From contig NZ_JAUSUB010000018.1 of the NCBI RefSeq assembly GCF_030813235.1, forward strand, positions 1 to 64,000: a DNA stretch of 64,000 nucleotides. Reading direction: 5' to 3'. Source of the stretch: Cytobacillus purgationiresistens. Lineage in GTDB: Bacteria > Bacillota > Bacilli > Bacillales > Cytobacillaceae. Both the position numbers and the translations under genes were made by a program. The notes beneath the pieces are model-generated. The model searched no databases and had not been told where the DNA came from. It saw nothing but the letters and a program-made list of their open reading frames with translations. Positions 54,818 through 63,954 of this stretch are shown here, piece by piece; the stretch's first letter is position 1; each line of letters opens with the position of its first letter.

Positions 54818-55762
54818 TTATTCACCTAAATTCTGCATAATAACAAGTTTTTTATGTAGTCCTTTGACTAAATCAACTTTAGATTTAACCGGAAATAATA
54901 TAACTATTATATTTAAATGACTTTTTAGCGGATGATCATATTTATCATCAAAATACTTTTTTAATTTTTTTATCTCATTCTCATAGGCTTGAATAAATTT
55001 TTCATCTCTTTCATCTGAATGTTCAGTAAATAGATCGCATGAGTAAGTACAAATTAACGGTATTACAATTTGATTTAGTTGGTCAGCTAATTTCGTTGTA
55101 TTGTCTAATAAACTTAACCAATGATCCACTTTTTCATTAGGTGCTGTATCTTTAAGCCTATTTGATATTATTGTAAACTCGTCGTTTAAATAGTCCCTTT
55201 TGAAATGTTCTTTAAGATCTTCGATTAATGCTAAGAGCCCTTTCTTACCATCTGTATAAAGTTTAGATTCTCCCAACCACAAAGTCCTATTTAATTCGTT
55301 AATATGTACAGAATCGAAACCATGAACTGCATGTCCATATGAATCTTTAAAATAAACCTTTGATATTAACGGAACTGTTCCATGAAAGTTTTTCAAGATA
55401 AAATGCAATATTACTTCTCCAAATTCTCCTCTCTTCAAATACTTTTTATCAATTTCTATATCATCGTCAAGTACTTGGTCTGATAAATACAAATCTGAAA
55501 CTTCTCTAAACTCTTTAATCTTGTATATTGACTTCGCCGCTTGGTATATTTTATTAACAAGCTCATCATTAGAAGTTGAGGTTCCTTGATGAAACCCAAA
55601 TGCAAACTCTGGGATAATGTTTATGAGATAACTTATAAATTCATTTAATCGATAAACCATCTCTCCATCATCATTCAAGTCATAGCCTATATAATATGTA
55701 ACTAAATCACATTCCATTATTCTTGTATTGAGTATTTTTGAAGCACTAGCAACAGTAGTCAT
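54818..55762 (-). CDS. hamA: Hachiman defence nuclease HamA (DUF1837)
   Basis: 314 residues from ATG 55762 (GGAGG 4 nt upstream of a short spacer; the longer frame from 55780 has none). The DUF1837 core is visible: LKRGEFGEVILHFILKNFHG, then ISKVYFKDSYGHAVHGFDSV and TLWLGESKLYTDGKKGLLAL. The Glu, the Asp in GFDS and the ExK in GESK make a PD-(D/E)xK nuclease site. HamA is the DNase of the Hachiman anti-phage system. It lies head-on downstream of rlmH, separated by a terminator, as first gene of a hamAB operon just inside the island border. Confidence 0.9.
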   Translation of the reverse strand: MTTVASASKILNTRIMECDLVTYYIGYDLNDDGEMVYRLNEFISYLINIIPEFAFGFHQGTSTSNDELVNKIYQAAKSIYKIKEFREVSDLYLSDQVLDDDIEIDKKYLKRGEFGEVILHFILKNFHGTVPLISKVYFKDSYGHAVHGFDSVHINELNRTLWLGESKLYTDGKKGLLALIEDLKEHFKRDYLNDEFTIISNRLKDTAPNEKVDHWLSLLDNTTKLADQLNQIVIPLICTYSCDLFTEHSDERDEKFIQAYENEIKKLKKYFDDKYDHPLKSHLNIIVILFPVKSKVDLVKGLHKKLVIMQNLGE

Positions 55763-55825
55763 ATATCCTCCAACTATCAAAAATTAATGTTAGTAATTGG
55801 TAAATTTATAGGTAATTATACCACA

Positions 55826-55862
55826 TAAAGAAGCCTAACTAAATAAGTTAGGCTTCTTTTAT
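55826..55862. terminator. Terminator between rlmH and hamA
   Basis: AAGAAGCCTAACT-AAAT-AAGTTAGGCTTCTT, a 13-bp stem with one bulge, inside the island next to att1; it should insulate hamA from rlmH read-through. Confidence 0.85.
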
Positions 55863-55874
55863 TCTTAACAAAAA

Positions 55875-55899
55875 ACCTCATTTACTTATGATACGGTTC
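55875..55899. repeat. rlmH 3'-end attachment site (att1)
   Basis: The last codons and stop of rlmH with the next 7 bases form the 25-bp core that is repeated exactly at 49988-50012. Insertion here restores an intact rlmH, as known for staphylococcal SCC elements. Confidence 0.85.
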
Positions 55900-56361
55900 C
55901 CCCCGATTAATCCGAAAAGCCCGATAAACCTGCTCCAGCAAAATCAGCTTCATCAACTGATGCGGGAAAGTCATCTTAGAGAAAGAAAGTTTATCGTTTG
56001 CTCTGTTCAGCACTTCATCGCTTAACCCCAGTGACCCGCCAATTACAAATGCAATTTTGCTTTTCCCGTAGGTAGCAAGTTTGTCCAGGTTGTCTGCCAG
56101 TTCTTCAGATGATTTCATCCTGCCATCGATAGCGAGAGCGATAACATGAGTGTCGGGGTGAATTTTTGCAAGGATGCGTTCTCCTTCTTTTTGTTTCACC
56201 TGTTGCATTTCGATTTCGCTTAATTCCTCTGGGGCTTTTTCGTCAGGAACTTCGATGATTTCTATTTTTGCATAGGCCGAAAGTCTTTTTAGGTATTCAT
56301 CGATTCCTTGCTTTAAGTATTTTTCTTTTAGTTTTCCTACAGTGATTATTGAGATATTCAC
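55882..56361 (-). CDS. rlmH: 23S rRNA (pseudouridine1915-N3)-methyltransferase RlmH
   Basis: 159 residues from GTG 56361 (GAGGATG upstream); this gives the exact family length and the expected N-terminus (V/M)[18 protein letters not shown]. The SPOUT methyltransferase knot is seen in [40 protein letters not shown] and [20 protein letters not shown], ending PYHK. It methylates pseudouridine 1915 in helix 69 of 23S rRNA on the assembled ribosome. The 3' end is the integration site for the island to its left. Confidence 0.97.
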   Translation of the reverse strand: MNISIITVGKLKEKYLKQGIDEYLKRLSAYAKIEIIEVPDEKAPEELSEIEMQQVKQKEGERILAKIHPDTHVIALAIDGRMKSSEELADNLDKLATYGKSKIAFVIGGSLGLSDEVLNRANDKLSFSKMTFPHQLMKLILLEQVYRAFRINRGEPYHK

Positions 56362-56652
56362 AGCCATCCTCATTTCATAAACAAGATATCCACAGAAGTT
56401 ATCCACATATCCACATTTTTAATCCACATCTTGTATGGAATCACTTGTTCGCTACAATATATATTGCAGGTTTTTGACAATATTCACAGGTTGTTGTTAA
56501 GTTATCCACATCTGATACCTTCGTTAATTTGGGAAATGTTTCGTATTCGTCCACAATCGTGTCGATTGCTACTTCAATATGTTCTTCGCAGCTATAAATC
56601 ATGTTACAGTCTCCTTTTTACTTGCTTTATTATCTATTATTATTTATCCACA
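56354..56652 (+). other. DnaA-box cluster between htrC and rlmH
   Basis: Three perfect TTATCCACA boxes lie at 56399-56407, 56502-56510 and 56644-56652. One-mismatch boxes (ATATCCACA, TAATCCACA, ATATTCACA) lie at 56354, 56386, 56407, 56420 and 56480. All eight have the same orientation within 300 bp. In B. subtilis the region at yydA (rlmH) is one of the few chromosomal DnaA-binding clusters outside oriC, so this appears to be the conserved counterpart, likely binding DnaA to limit initiation. Confidence 0.8.
56441..56602 (-). CDS. yyzF: CxxH/CxxC protein, BA_5709 family
   Basis: A 53-residue protein that small-gene filters miss: MIYSCEEHIEVAIDTIVDEY, then FPKLTKVSDVDN and CEYCQKPAIYIVANK. 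The CEEH and CEYC pairs probably bind zinc. The family is found at this position between htrC and rlmH in many Bacilli (yyzF in B. subtilis). Ribosome site AAAAGGAGA 7 nt upstream. Function unknown. It lies within the DnaA-box cluster. Confidence 0.92.
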   Translation of the reverse strand: MIYSCEEHIEVAIDTIVDEYETFPKLTKVSDVDNLTTTCEYCQKPAIYIVANK

Positions 56653-56671
56653 TCTCATCTTACCAAATCAT

Positions 56672-56706
56672 AAAAAAACAAGGAAGCTTTGGATGCTTCC
56701 TTGTTC
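56672..56706 (-). terminator. Terminator of the wal operon after htrC
   Basis: AAGGAAGCATCC-AAA-GCTTCCTT followed by GTTTTTTT on the minus strand. Confidence 0.9.
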
Positions 56707-56711
56707 TCCTT

Positions 56712-57932
56712 TTAGAATGTATTTTCTGCTGCTAGCTTCATTGTTGTTTCTTCCAATTGACCATTACGATAGTATTTAATCTTCAAGTTATCGCCGATAT
56801 TTTTCTTGATGTAAAGATGATGTCTTAGCTCTAATACATCGTTGATCTTATCTCCGTCCATCTCAACGATTACATCCATTTCCTGAAGTCCTGCCGAAGA
56901 TGCTGGACTATTTGGCTCCACTCCGCTGACGACTACACCAGATGTCACATCTTTAGGAAGCTTTAATGCCTCATCTTGATAGTAGCCTGGGATTTCATTA
57001 ACAGAAGCAAGCTGCAGTCCCATATATGGGCGCTTCACTTCTCCATGCTGCTCCAGATCAGTAATGACGGTTTTTGTAAAATTGATGGGAATGGCCAGAC
57101 CTATTCCTTCAACAATTGATTGGGCAATTTTCATTGAATTGATCCCTACAACTTGCCCGCTGATATTCACAAGGGCGCCCCCGCTATTACCAGGGTTAAT
57201 TGCTGCATCTGTCTGGATAACCTCAGCTTGCCAATCCACCGTGCCATTTTGGTCAATATCTACTGGCACTGTCCGCTCTAAGCCTGAGATAATTCCTTGT
57301 GTAACTGAGCCTTCAAATTGCCCTAAAGGGTTCCCGATCGCGATCACTGGCTCTCCAATTTTCAATGAGTCTGAATCGCCAAATTCAGCAACCGTTTTAA
57401 TTTGTGAACCGTCCACTTCAATGACTGCTAAATCAGTCCAAATATCTTTACCGACCACTTTAGCTGGCAGCTTTTCACCATTTGTAAGACTCACTTCAAG
57501 CTGCTTTGCTCCTTCAACTACATGATAATTGGTCACAATAAAAGCTCTACCGCCTTCTTTTTTATAGATGACACCTGAGCCTGAACCAGCTGCTACGCCT
57601 TCTGCATTCTCATCATTTGACCAAAAACCTGAGGCTTGAATATTCGAGATGCTGACAACGGCATCTGCTGCCTTATCCACCGCTTGAGTGACATCAGTTA
57701 TTACGTCCAAAGACAACTGTTGGACATCAGCATTGTTATGCTGAGCCGTATTGGATTGTCCTTGATCTCGTGATGAGGCAACCCCATTATAATCGAGAAC
57801 CTTCGGGACGACTGCAATGACGAGCACTGCGCCTATAAGGACACCAGCCAGACTTGCTAATATGTATCCGCCTTTGCTTCCTTTTTGCCGCTTGCTGCGG
57901 CCTTCATAATGATGATCATCATAATAGCCCAT
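56712..57932 (-). CDS. htrC: HtrA/DegP-type serine protease HtrC
   Basis: 406 residues from ATG 57932 (GGATTGGGTGG upstream; longer frames to 58001 are less likely). A cytosolic Tyr/His-rich start, one membrane anchor (YILASLAGVLIGAVLVIAVV), then a trypsin-like protease domain with His in VTNYHVVEGAKQ, Asp in WTDLAVIEVDG and Ser in INPGNSGGALVN, and a C-terminal PDZ domain (GVVVSGVEPNSPASSAGLQE). It degrades or refolds misfolded proteins at the outer membrane face. Usual last gene of the walRK cluster (yyxA/htrC in B. subtilis). Confidence 0.95.
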   Translation of the reverse strand: MGYYDDHHYEGRSKRQKGSKGGYILASLAGVLIGAVLVIAVVPKVLDYNGVASSRDQGQSNTAQHNNADVQQLSLDVITDVTQAVDKAADAVVSISNIQASGFWSNDENAEGVAAGSGSGVIYKKEGGRAFIVTNYHVVEGAKQLEVSLTNGEKLPAKVVGKDIWTDLAVIEVDGSQIKTVAEFGDSDSLKIGEPVIAIGNPLGQFEGSVTQGIISGLERTVPVDIDQNGTVDWQAEVIQTDAAINPGNSGGALVNISGQVVGINSMKIAQSIVEGIGLAIPINFTKTVITDLEQHGEVKRPYMGLQLASVNEIPGYYQDEALKLPKDVTSGVVVSGVEPNSPASSAGLQEMDVIVEMDGDKINDVLELRHHLYIKKNIGDNLKIKYYRNGQLEETTMKLAAENTF

Positions 57933-58118
57933 AAACCACCCAATCCTTTCCATGGAATAACCGGAGCAAATAGCTCCTTTATAACAGATAATGGTTATCA
58001 TTTATTCTTCCTATATAACCATAATTATACTCCTTGTTTTATAAATGCCTAAGAAAAAAGCATATGAATGAAGGAATCTTACGAATTTGTTCATAATTTG
58101 GCTGATATTTATTAATAA

Positions 58119-58160
58119 ATAAAAAAGGAAGAGGAAAATGGCTCCTACTTCCTTCATACC
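58119..58160 (-). terminator. Hairpin after walJ
   Basis: GGAAGTAGG/CCTCTTCC pair followed by T6 on the minus strand; likely ends the walR-walJ transcript before htrC. Confidence 0.7.
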
Positions 58161-58176
58161 CTATTATCTATCCTTT

Positions 58177-58971
58177 TTATACCGCAGTTAAACTAGTTGG
58201 TATTTTGGGGTCTGTATCAAATAATTGGAATTGCTCTCCAACAAAGATTCCTTTGCTTTCAAGTGTTTGGGAAACAGCCATCCTTGCCAGGTCCTTCATA
58301 TTGTTATCCTGACTTAAATGGGCAAGATAGAAGCGCTTGGTCCTCTCCCCTGCTACTTCACTCATTGCTATCGCTGCATCTTCATTTGATACGTGACCGA
58401 CATCGCTTAAAATTCTGCGCTTTATATTCCATGGATATCTGCCCATTCTGAGCATTTGCACATCATGATTGCTTTCAAACACATAGGCATCAGCATTCGT
58501 AATAAGGCCCTTCATACGATCACTCACATAGCCAGTATCTGTAATCAGTACAAGTTTCTTATCACCCTGATGAAACACATAGAACATTGGCTCAGCCGCA
58601 TCATGTGAAACACCAAATGATTCGATATCAAGATCACCAAAAGTCTTCACTGTCTCCATATCGAAAGTAAATTTCTGATCGACAGGAACTTGTCCAATGA
58701 GAGGGTCCATCGCCTGCCAGGTTTTTTGGTTGGCATAAACCGGCAATTTATATTTCCTCGCCACAATTCCTACACCTTTAATATGATCACTATGCTCATG
58801 TGTCACTAAGATGCCCGACAGCTTACTCATATTCCGATCAATCTTTTCAAATAGAGCTTCCATTTGCTTTCCACTGAGTCCTGCATCAACCAAGAAAGAA
58901 TGGCTGTCGGTCTCTACGTATATGGCATTCCCAGTACTTCCGCTCGCGAGAACGCTAAATTGCAAAGACAT
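58177..58971 (-). CDS. walJ: WalJ metallo-beta-lactamase fold protein (YycJ)
   Basis: 264 residues from ATG 58971 (GGAGTGAG upstream), exactly the usual length. Metal-binding motif [12 protein letters not shown] (HxHxDH), earlier [11 protein letters not shown], later [11 protein letters not shown] and LAHLSQDN complete the site. Related to RNase J/exonuclease-type hydrolases; in B. subtilis it is linked to coordination of cell division/DNA metabolism, precise substrate unsettled. Downstream of walI by 8 nt. Confidence 0.94.
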   Translation of the reverse strand: MSLQFSVLASGSTGNAIYVETDSHSFLVDAGLSGKQMEALFEKIDRNMSKLSGILVTHEHSDHIKGVGIVARKYKLPVYANQKTWQAMDPLIGQVPVDQKFTFDMETVKTFGDLDIESFGVSHDAAEPMFYVFHQGDKKLVLITDTGYVSDRMKGLITNADAYVFESNHDVQMLRMGRYPWNIKRRILSDVGHVSNEDAAIAMSEVAGERTKRFYLAHLSQDNNMKDLARMAVSQTLESKGIFVGEQFQLFDTDPKIPTSLTAV

Positions 58972-58979
58972 AATTTCTC

Positions 58980-59801
58980 TCACTCCACTTTTTTTGTCTC
59001 TTCTTTATTTAACTCTAAAATTTGTCCCTCTAACCCATGAACAAATAGATTTTCCTCTCCGCCGTTAATCTCAAATCGCCATGCTGGGGTCAGCACTTGT
59101 GAGATACTTGTTTGGGAAGTGCTTGTATCTACATAGGTATGATATCCAAGCTCATAATCTGTGATTTCACTTTGCGGTAATAAATAATGATTTTCGTAAA
59201 GAATTTCTATTGCTTTAATTGGCTGAATCAGCTTTCTATCATCAGCATATTCCTCTATGTCCTCTAGATACGTTTGGGTATAAGACACGATTTTATTATC
59301 TTCATTTAAAAGAAAAGTCAATTTGCCATTTTTGTTTTGGTATATGAGCTTGTCACCAAATTTTTGATAATACGTGATTGTATTGCCGCGCTTTTCCCAA
59401 AAACGATATTCATCCCCGAATAAAATATGATTTTTTATAAAATCGTCAAGCTCAGCTGATTCAAACTTATTGCTAATCTTTAACGGTTTATCGGAATCAA
59501 GAAAAGAGGTCATTTCTTTACCAAGTATAATATCCTGGCCGTCAAGCTTCGGGTTGTCCAAATCCTCTTCTTTAAACACCTTAGGCTTGGCACTTATATA
59601 CTGACCCCGTAATTCCTCCTTCGGCAGCGGGCGGCTGCTGATGGTGATGTCGTCTGCCTTCAGTCTTTCATCTATAGACTCACGGGTAAATAATTCCCTT
59701 TCCTGGCTCATCCCTTTAATATTGAAGTATTCATACATTAAATACACATTGAGCACGAGGAAGGTTATGATAAAAATTGTTTTAATTTTACTCCAATCCA
59801 T
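58980..59801 (-). CDS. walI: WalI (YycI), regulator of WalK
   Basis: 273 residues from ATG 59801 (GGGAGG 8 nt upstream). One N-terminal membrane helix ([20 protein letters not shown]) and an extracytoplasmic domain ([37 protein letters not shown]). WalI forms a heterodimer with WalH that contacts the membrane part of WalK and adjusts kinase activity. Overlap-free but tightly spaced in the operon. Confidence 0.94.
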   Translation of the reverse strand: MDWSKIKTIFIITFLVLNVYLMYEYFNIKGMSQERELFTRESIDERLKADDITISSRPLPKEELRGQYISAKPKVFKEEDLDNPKLDGQDIILGKEMTSFLDSDKPLKISNKFESAELDDFIKNHILFGDEYRFWEKRGNTITYYQKFGDKLIYQNKNGKLTFLLNEDNKIVSYTQTYLEDIEEYADDRKLIQPIKAIEILYENHYLLPQSEITDYELGYHTYVDTSTSQTSISQVLTPAWRFEINGGEENLFVHGLEGQILELNKEETKKVE

Positions 59802-59818
59802 GGTGGATTCCTCCCGTC

Positions 59819-61147
59819 TCATTCATGAATAAAATCCTCCATGGATAACTGTTTCCATTCATTATTATAGAGATAATACCAGTTCGGAATCAGTTTTGTC
59901 ACACTCGGGCCCTTACCTGAACTTGGCTCTTTAACCATTTTATAAGCAATGGTAACATCCTGCAATTTATCATTGTTAAATTCCGGAAGCCTTTTGATCA
60001 GCTCGATCACATCTTCACCAGAATATAATGGCTCTACAGGCTCCCCATCAGGCAGAGGCGTATCTAGTAAGAAATTACTGCGATCATATTCATTAATTTC
60101 ATTTGGACCCCACACGAGTTCCATCTTGGCAATCTCTGAATCACTAAAAATCGGGTATCCATATTTGTCGTCATATAAACGGAATATGACTTTATCCTTT
60201 TCAGGATCCATAGAAAAGAAATGATATCTACCTGTCCATCCACCGTGATCATTAATGAAGTCAATGCTTCTTTTTAACAGAGGATTCGGTGCAGACTGTT
60301 TTTCAATACCTACTGCAAGGTTTTTGTAGGAAAGTAGGTTTCTATCATTATAAACCCTCATTATACTCGTGCTGTCTGTAAATTCTTCCATAGCATTTTG
60401 AACGTTCTTTTGAACGACAGACGGATCGTTGAAGAGTGTCCTTTTTAACTGCTCAGAATTAAGATTCTTTGATAAATAGCCAATGGTCTCTATTGTCGTC
60501 TTCTCTTTAGGTATGAAAAGGCGCTTTTGATCCTTGACCTTGTATGAAATATATTCTCTATATCTCTCATCAGATTCTGTATTGGTATAATAATTTTTCT
60601 TATAGTTTTCTATTAATGAAAATTTCACTCCGCTTTTATAAATTACTTGATTAGCCGAGGAAACAAAATATACGAATCCATCCTCCCCATTAGTATCATT
60701 CGTATCAACGATAATTTTGTCAAAAGTAAAATCAGCGATGTTTTTATCGTCTATCGTCATAACATTTCGATACAAATCTAATGGGATATCATCTGGAAAG
60801 ATAATAGTCGAGAATCCCTCTTTATTTATAAAAGTGTTCACATGATCAACTTGTGAAGTAAAATCTTCAAAATCATCAAAGTGCCAGCCGCTGATCTCAT
60901 TGATAATCCGATTAAGTTCAGTTCTTGCCATTGTGCCATAATACGTATCGCCAACATGATTAATGGCTTGTTTTGGCTTGATGACATCTTGGATCTCTTT
61001 TTTCACACCAATTTCTTCTTCTTCTACAGTGTTCGGTTTTTCTATAGGGTCAAAGTTTGGTTGATATGTCCATAAATTCCAGGTCAACAATACGCTTGAA
61101 GCGATTAAAATAACTAGTATGACTGTCTTTATATTTTCATAAGTCAT
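59819..61147 (-). CDS. walH: WalH (YycH), regulator of WalK
   Basis: 442 residues from ATG 61147, which overlaps the walK stop. One N-terminal membrane helix (IKTVILVILIASSVLLTWNL) and a three-part extracytoplasmic domain of beta-rich YycH type (FDKIIVDTNDTNGEDGFVYF, GWTGRYHFFSMDPEKDKVIF, TIAYKMVKEPS). Acts with WalI on WalK. Confidence 0.94.
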   Translation of the reverse strand: MTYENIKTVILVILIASSVLLTWNLWTYQPNFDPIEKPNTVEEEEIGVKKEIQDVIKPKQAINHVGDTYYGTMARTELNRIINEISGWHFDDFEDFTSQVDHVNTFINKEGFSTIIFPDDIPLDLYRNVMTIDDKNIADFTFDKIIVDTNDTNGEDGFVYFVSSANQVIYKSGVKFSLIENYKKNYYTNTESDERYREYISYKVKDQKRLFIPKEKTTIETIGYLSKNLNSEQLKRTLFNDPSVVQKNVQNAMEEFTDSTSIMRVYNDRNLLSYKNLAVGIEKQSAPNPLLKRSIDFINDHGGWTGRYHFFSMDPEKDKVIFRLYDDKYGYPIFSDSEIAKMELVWGPNEINEYDRSNFLLDTPLPDGEPVEPLYSGEDVIELIKRLPEFNNDKLQDVTIAYKMVKEPSSGKGPSVTKLIPNWYYLYNNEWKQLSMEDFIHE

Positions 61148-62979
61148 TCCCAATCATCCTCTTCAGTGCGGACGTATGGCAAACTGAAGGAAATTGTTGT
61201 CCCTTTCCCATCGATACTATCTGCCCAGATTTCTCCACCGTGAGCCTCCACCATTTCCTTGGCAATAGCCAGCCCTAATCCCGTTCCGCCTAATTTTCTT
61301 GTTCTAGCCTTATCGACTCGATAGAATCGATCAAATATTTTCTTTAAATTCTTCTTCGGTATTCCCATTCCTTCATCGGAAACGCTAATAAAGAGGAATT
61401 GTTCTTTCTCCTCAATTCTAAACGTTACTTTACCGCCTTCAGGGGAGTATTTCAATGCATTTGAAATAATATTATCCAGCACCTGAGTCAGCTTATCTGC
61501 ATCCATTTCAACAAAATCAGCATGATTTGGCAGTTGTCTTTCAAAGGTAACATTTTGCTGCTTTGTAAATTCAAAACGGTCGATAATTCGATTATAGAAT
61601 TGGATAAAATCGATCCATTCCTTATTTAATTGGTAGTCCTTACTATCCATTTTCGACAGCTGAAGGAGATCATTTACTAGTCGGATCATTCGTTCTGTTT
61701 CATTTTGCGTCACATCTAAGAAGTTAGGAGCAAGAGTCTTATCCTGCCATGCGCCATCTGCTAATGCTTCGAGATAGCTTCTCATCGTTGTCAATGGTGT
61801 GCGTAGCTCATGCGAAACATTTGCGACAAATTCTCGGCGCTCTGCATCAATTTTTTCCTGTTCGGTTATATCGTGCAGCACCGTGATTAGTCCATTGACA
61901 AAGCCTGTTTCTTTTTGGATAACGGAAAAGTTCGCCCGCAGGACCAAATTCTTCTGGAATTCACTATAATCAAGAATGACTGATTCACGTTCTGCTAATA
62001 ACTCTTCGAAAGTGTAATCCTCTTCAAGACCGAGTAAGGAAACAATCGATGTAGATAGAACTGTTTCACGTGAAACCTTTAACATGTCCGCTGCAGGTTC
62101 ATTAATTAAAATAACTCGGCCTTTACGGTCAGTAGCAATCACACCATCGGTCATATATGAAAGGACCGATGACAGCTTGCGCCTTTCCCCTTCGGTCGTT
62201 GCCTGCGCTTCTTGCAGTTTTCTTGTCAGACTATTAAAAGTCATAGCAAGCTGCCCGATTTCATCTTGGCCATAGATCTTAACTTTACGCGAAAAATTAC
62301 CCTTCGCCATTGCAAGGGCTTGTTTTCTCATATCAGTGATCGGCCTCGTAATGGTTTGTGCGAGCAGGACGCTGAGGACAGCAGTGAGCGCAAGGGCGAT
62401 GGCTGTTCCAGTAGAAAATATATTATTGATCTCTCTCATTTGCTCATATACATTTTCTATTTTTGCCGAAATATGAATGGCGCCGATGACTTCATTATCA
62501 ACTTTAATAGGTTTAACCAATACCCATATCCGCTTGCCAGTCTGCTTATCGCTAAAGTCATCATTCATTTCCTGTCCGGTTGTCATCGCCACTCTAATGA
62601 ATGTATCAGTTGCTCTCTGTCCTACAACTGCCCGGTTGTCTATGTTGGAGGTTCCGAGTATTTTCAAGGAGTCTCCTTCGATGACCTGTACTTCATTAAT
62701 ATCCTCTGAATTATAATAATCACTTAAGAGCCTCTCGATATCATTCTCAAGGGTCGGTCCTCCTTCTTCAGGTAACCGGTCCTTCACCATTTGTTCTTCC
62801 AAATAGTAGGCAAGCAGATTGACACGATCTTGAATGGTAGTCTTAAAGTTATCGTTTAACGTTGTTTCTAATTGACGAACAAAATAAGCGCTGACAATTT
62901 GCATGGCAACTAGGATAAGTAATACATAGATGATAACAAATTTCAGGTGGATGGAACGAAAAAAACCAACCTTATTCAT
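61144..62979 (-). CDS. walK: Essential cell-wall sensor kinase WalK
   Basis: 611 residues, full length. Membrane helix 1 (FVIIYVLLILVAMQIVSAYF), extracellular Cache/PAS-like domain (about 35-180), membrane helix 2 (FSTGTAIALALTAVLSVLLA), HAMP (ITRPITDMRKQALAMAKGNF), cytoplasmic PAS (about 260-365, SYMTDGVIATDRKGRVILIN), HisKA with phosphoacceptor His in ANVSHELRTPLTTMRSYLEA near residue 390, and HATPase_c (DNIISNALKYSPEGG, SDEGMGIP, GTGLGLAIAKEM). It controls autolysin and wall-metabolism genes through WalR. 7 nt after walR. Confidence 0.97.
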   Translation of the reverse strand: MNKVGFFRSIHLKFVIIYVLLILVAMQIVSAYFVRQLETTLNDNFKTTIQDRVNLLAYYLEEQMVKDRLPEEGGPTLENDIERLLSDYYNSEDINEVQVIEGDSLKILGTSNIDNRAVVGQRATDTFIRVAMTTGQEMNDDFSDKQTGKRIWVLVKPIKVDNEVIGAIHISAKIENVYEQMREINNIFSTGTAIALALTAVLSVLLAQTITRPITDMRKQALAMAKGNFSRKVKIYGQDEIGQLAMTFNSLTRKLQEAQATTEGERRKLSSVLSYMTDGVIATDRKGRVILINEPAADMLKVSRETVLSTSIVSLLGLEEDYTFEELLAERESVILDYSEFQKNLVLRANFSVIQKETGFVNGLITVLHDITEQEKIDAERREFVANVSHELRTPLTTMRSYLEALADGAWQDKTLAPNFLDVTQNETERMIRLVNDLLQLSKMDSKDYQLNKEWIDFIQFYNRIIDRFEFTKQQNVTFERQLPNHADFVEMDADKLTQVLDNIISNALKYSPEGGKVTFRIEEKEQFLFISVSDEGMGIPKKNLKKIFDRFYRVDKARTRKLGGTGLGLAIAKEMVEAHGGEIWADSIDGKGTTISFSLPYVRTEEDDWE

Positions 62980-62986
62980 TCTCTAC

Positions 62987-63697
62987 TTACTCCTGTTCTG
63001 GGTTTCGCAAGTAGTATCCGACACCTCTTCTTGTTACGATCCATGTAGGATGGCTTGGGTTGTCTTCAATTTTTTCCCTGAGCCTTCTAACAGTTACGTC
63101 AACGGTTCTGACATCACCGTAATAGTCATAACCCCAAACCGTTTGCAGAAGATGCTCCCTTGTCATAACCTGTCCAATATGCTTGGCAAGATAATGAAGT
63201 AATTCGAACTCACGATGAGTAAGCTCAATGGTTTCACCACGCTTCGAAACGATGTAGGCATCCGGATGGATGATAAGTGAACCTACTTCAATTTCATTCG
63301 TCTCTTCTTCTTCCCCTGCTTTCGCAGCAATTTGCTGATGACGGCGCAGGTTCGCCTTCACACGTGCAATCAGCTCTCTCGTACTGAAAGGCTTCGTAAC
63401 ATAATCATCTGCTCCAAGTTCAAGTCCTAGCACCTTATCAATTTCGGAATCCTTTGCAGTCAGCATAATGATTGGCATATCATATTTTTTCCGGACTTCA
63501 CGACAAACTTCAATACCATCCTTTTGCGGCAGCATAATATCTAAAAGAATCAAGTCTGGCTTGATTTCTTCGACTTTCTCTAACGCTGTCACTCCGTCAT
63601 ATACACAAGTAACGTCATAGCCCTCTTTATTTAAATTAAATTGCAGTATATCAGCAATTGGTTTTTCATCGTCTACTACTAGAATTTTTTTATCCAT
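62987..63697 (-). CDS. walR: Essential response regulator WalR
   Basis: 236 residues from ATG 63697 (AAAGGAG 9 nt upstream; the frame to 63739 has no ribosome site). Receiver with [12 protein letters not shown], phosphoacceptor Asp in [13 protein letters not shown] and Lys in DYVTKPFS; OmpR-type winged helix with [20 protein letters not shown] and [18 protein letters not shown]. It is first in the operon and activates or represses peptidoglycan hydrolase genes. Confidence 0.97.
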   Translation of the reverse strand: MDKKILVVDDEKPIADILQFNLNKEGYDVTCVYDGVTALEKVEEIKPDLILLDIMLPQKDGIEVCREVRKKYDMPIIMLTAKDSEIDKVLGLELGADDYVTKPFSTRELIARVKANLRRHQQIAAKAGEEEETNEIEVGSLIIHPDAYIVSKRGETIELTHREFELLHYLAKHIGQVMTREHLLQTVWGYDYYGDVRTVDVTVRRLREKIEDNPSHPTWIVTRRGVGYYLRNPEQE

Positions 63698-63954
63698 ATA
63701 TCGTTTCTCCTTTATATTACGTAATTTATATGATTGCAATTATTTGTAAAAATTATCTATTCTGTACACCCTACTTTACCATTTTAAATGGAAAGCACCA
63801 ATTTTAATGTATCACATTTACTTATTTTATGGTAAAGAGAGGCATTATTCCTTCTGTTCTTCTTTCTATAGAGAGGGGGTAAAATCCTCTGCTGAAAGGC
63901 TTTTCCATTATGTTATTTCCCAGGCAGGATGATCAGTCAGTCTAACATTTCCAT
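63698..63954. promoter_or_regulatory. Upstream region of the wal operon
   Basis: 257 bases with no gene. The walR promoter must lie here. TTTACA near 63744-63750 (minus strand) with an A+T-rich TATAAA about 14 bp on is a weak candidate only; the spacing is short. Confidence 0.35.

Noticed and set aside
55763-55780. Longer HamA start
   Set aside because: The ATG at 55762 directly follows GGAGG; the upstream ATG has no ribosome site.
56431-56779. Plus-strand frames opposite the CxxH/CxxC gene
   Set aside because: They are antisense shadows of a well-supported minus-strand small gene and of DnaA boxes; no ribosome sites.
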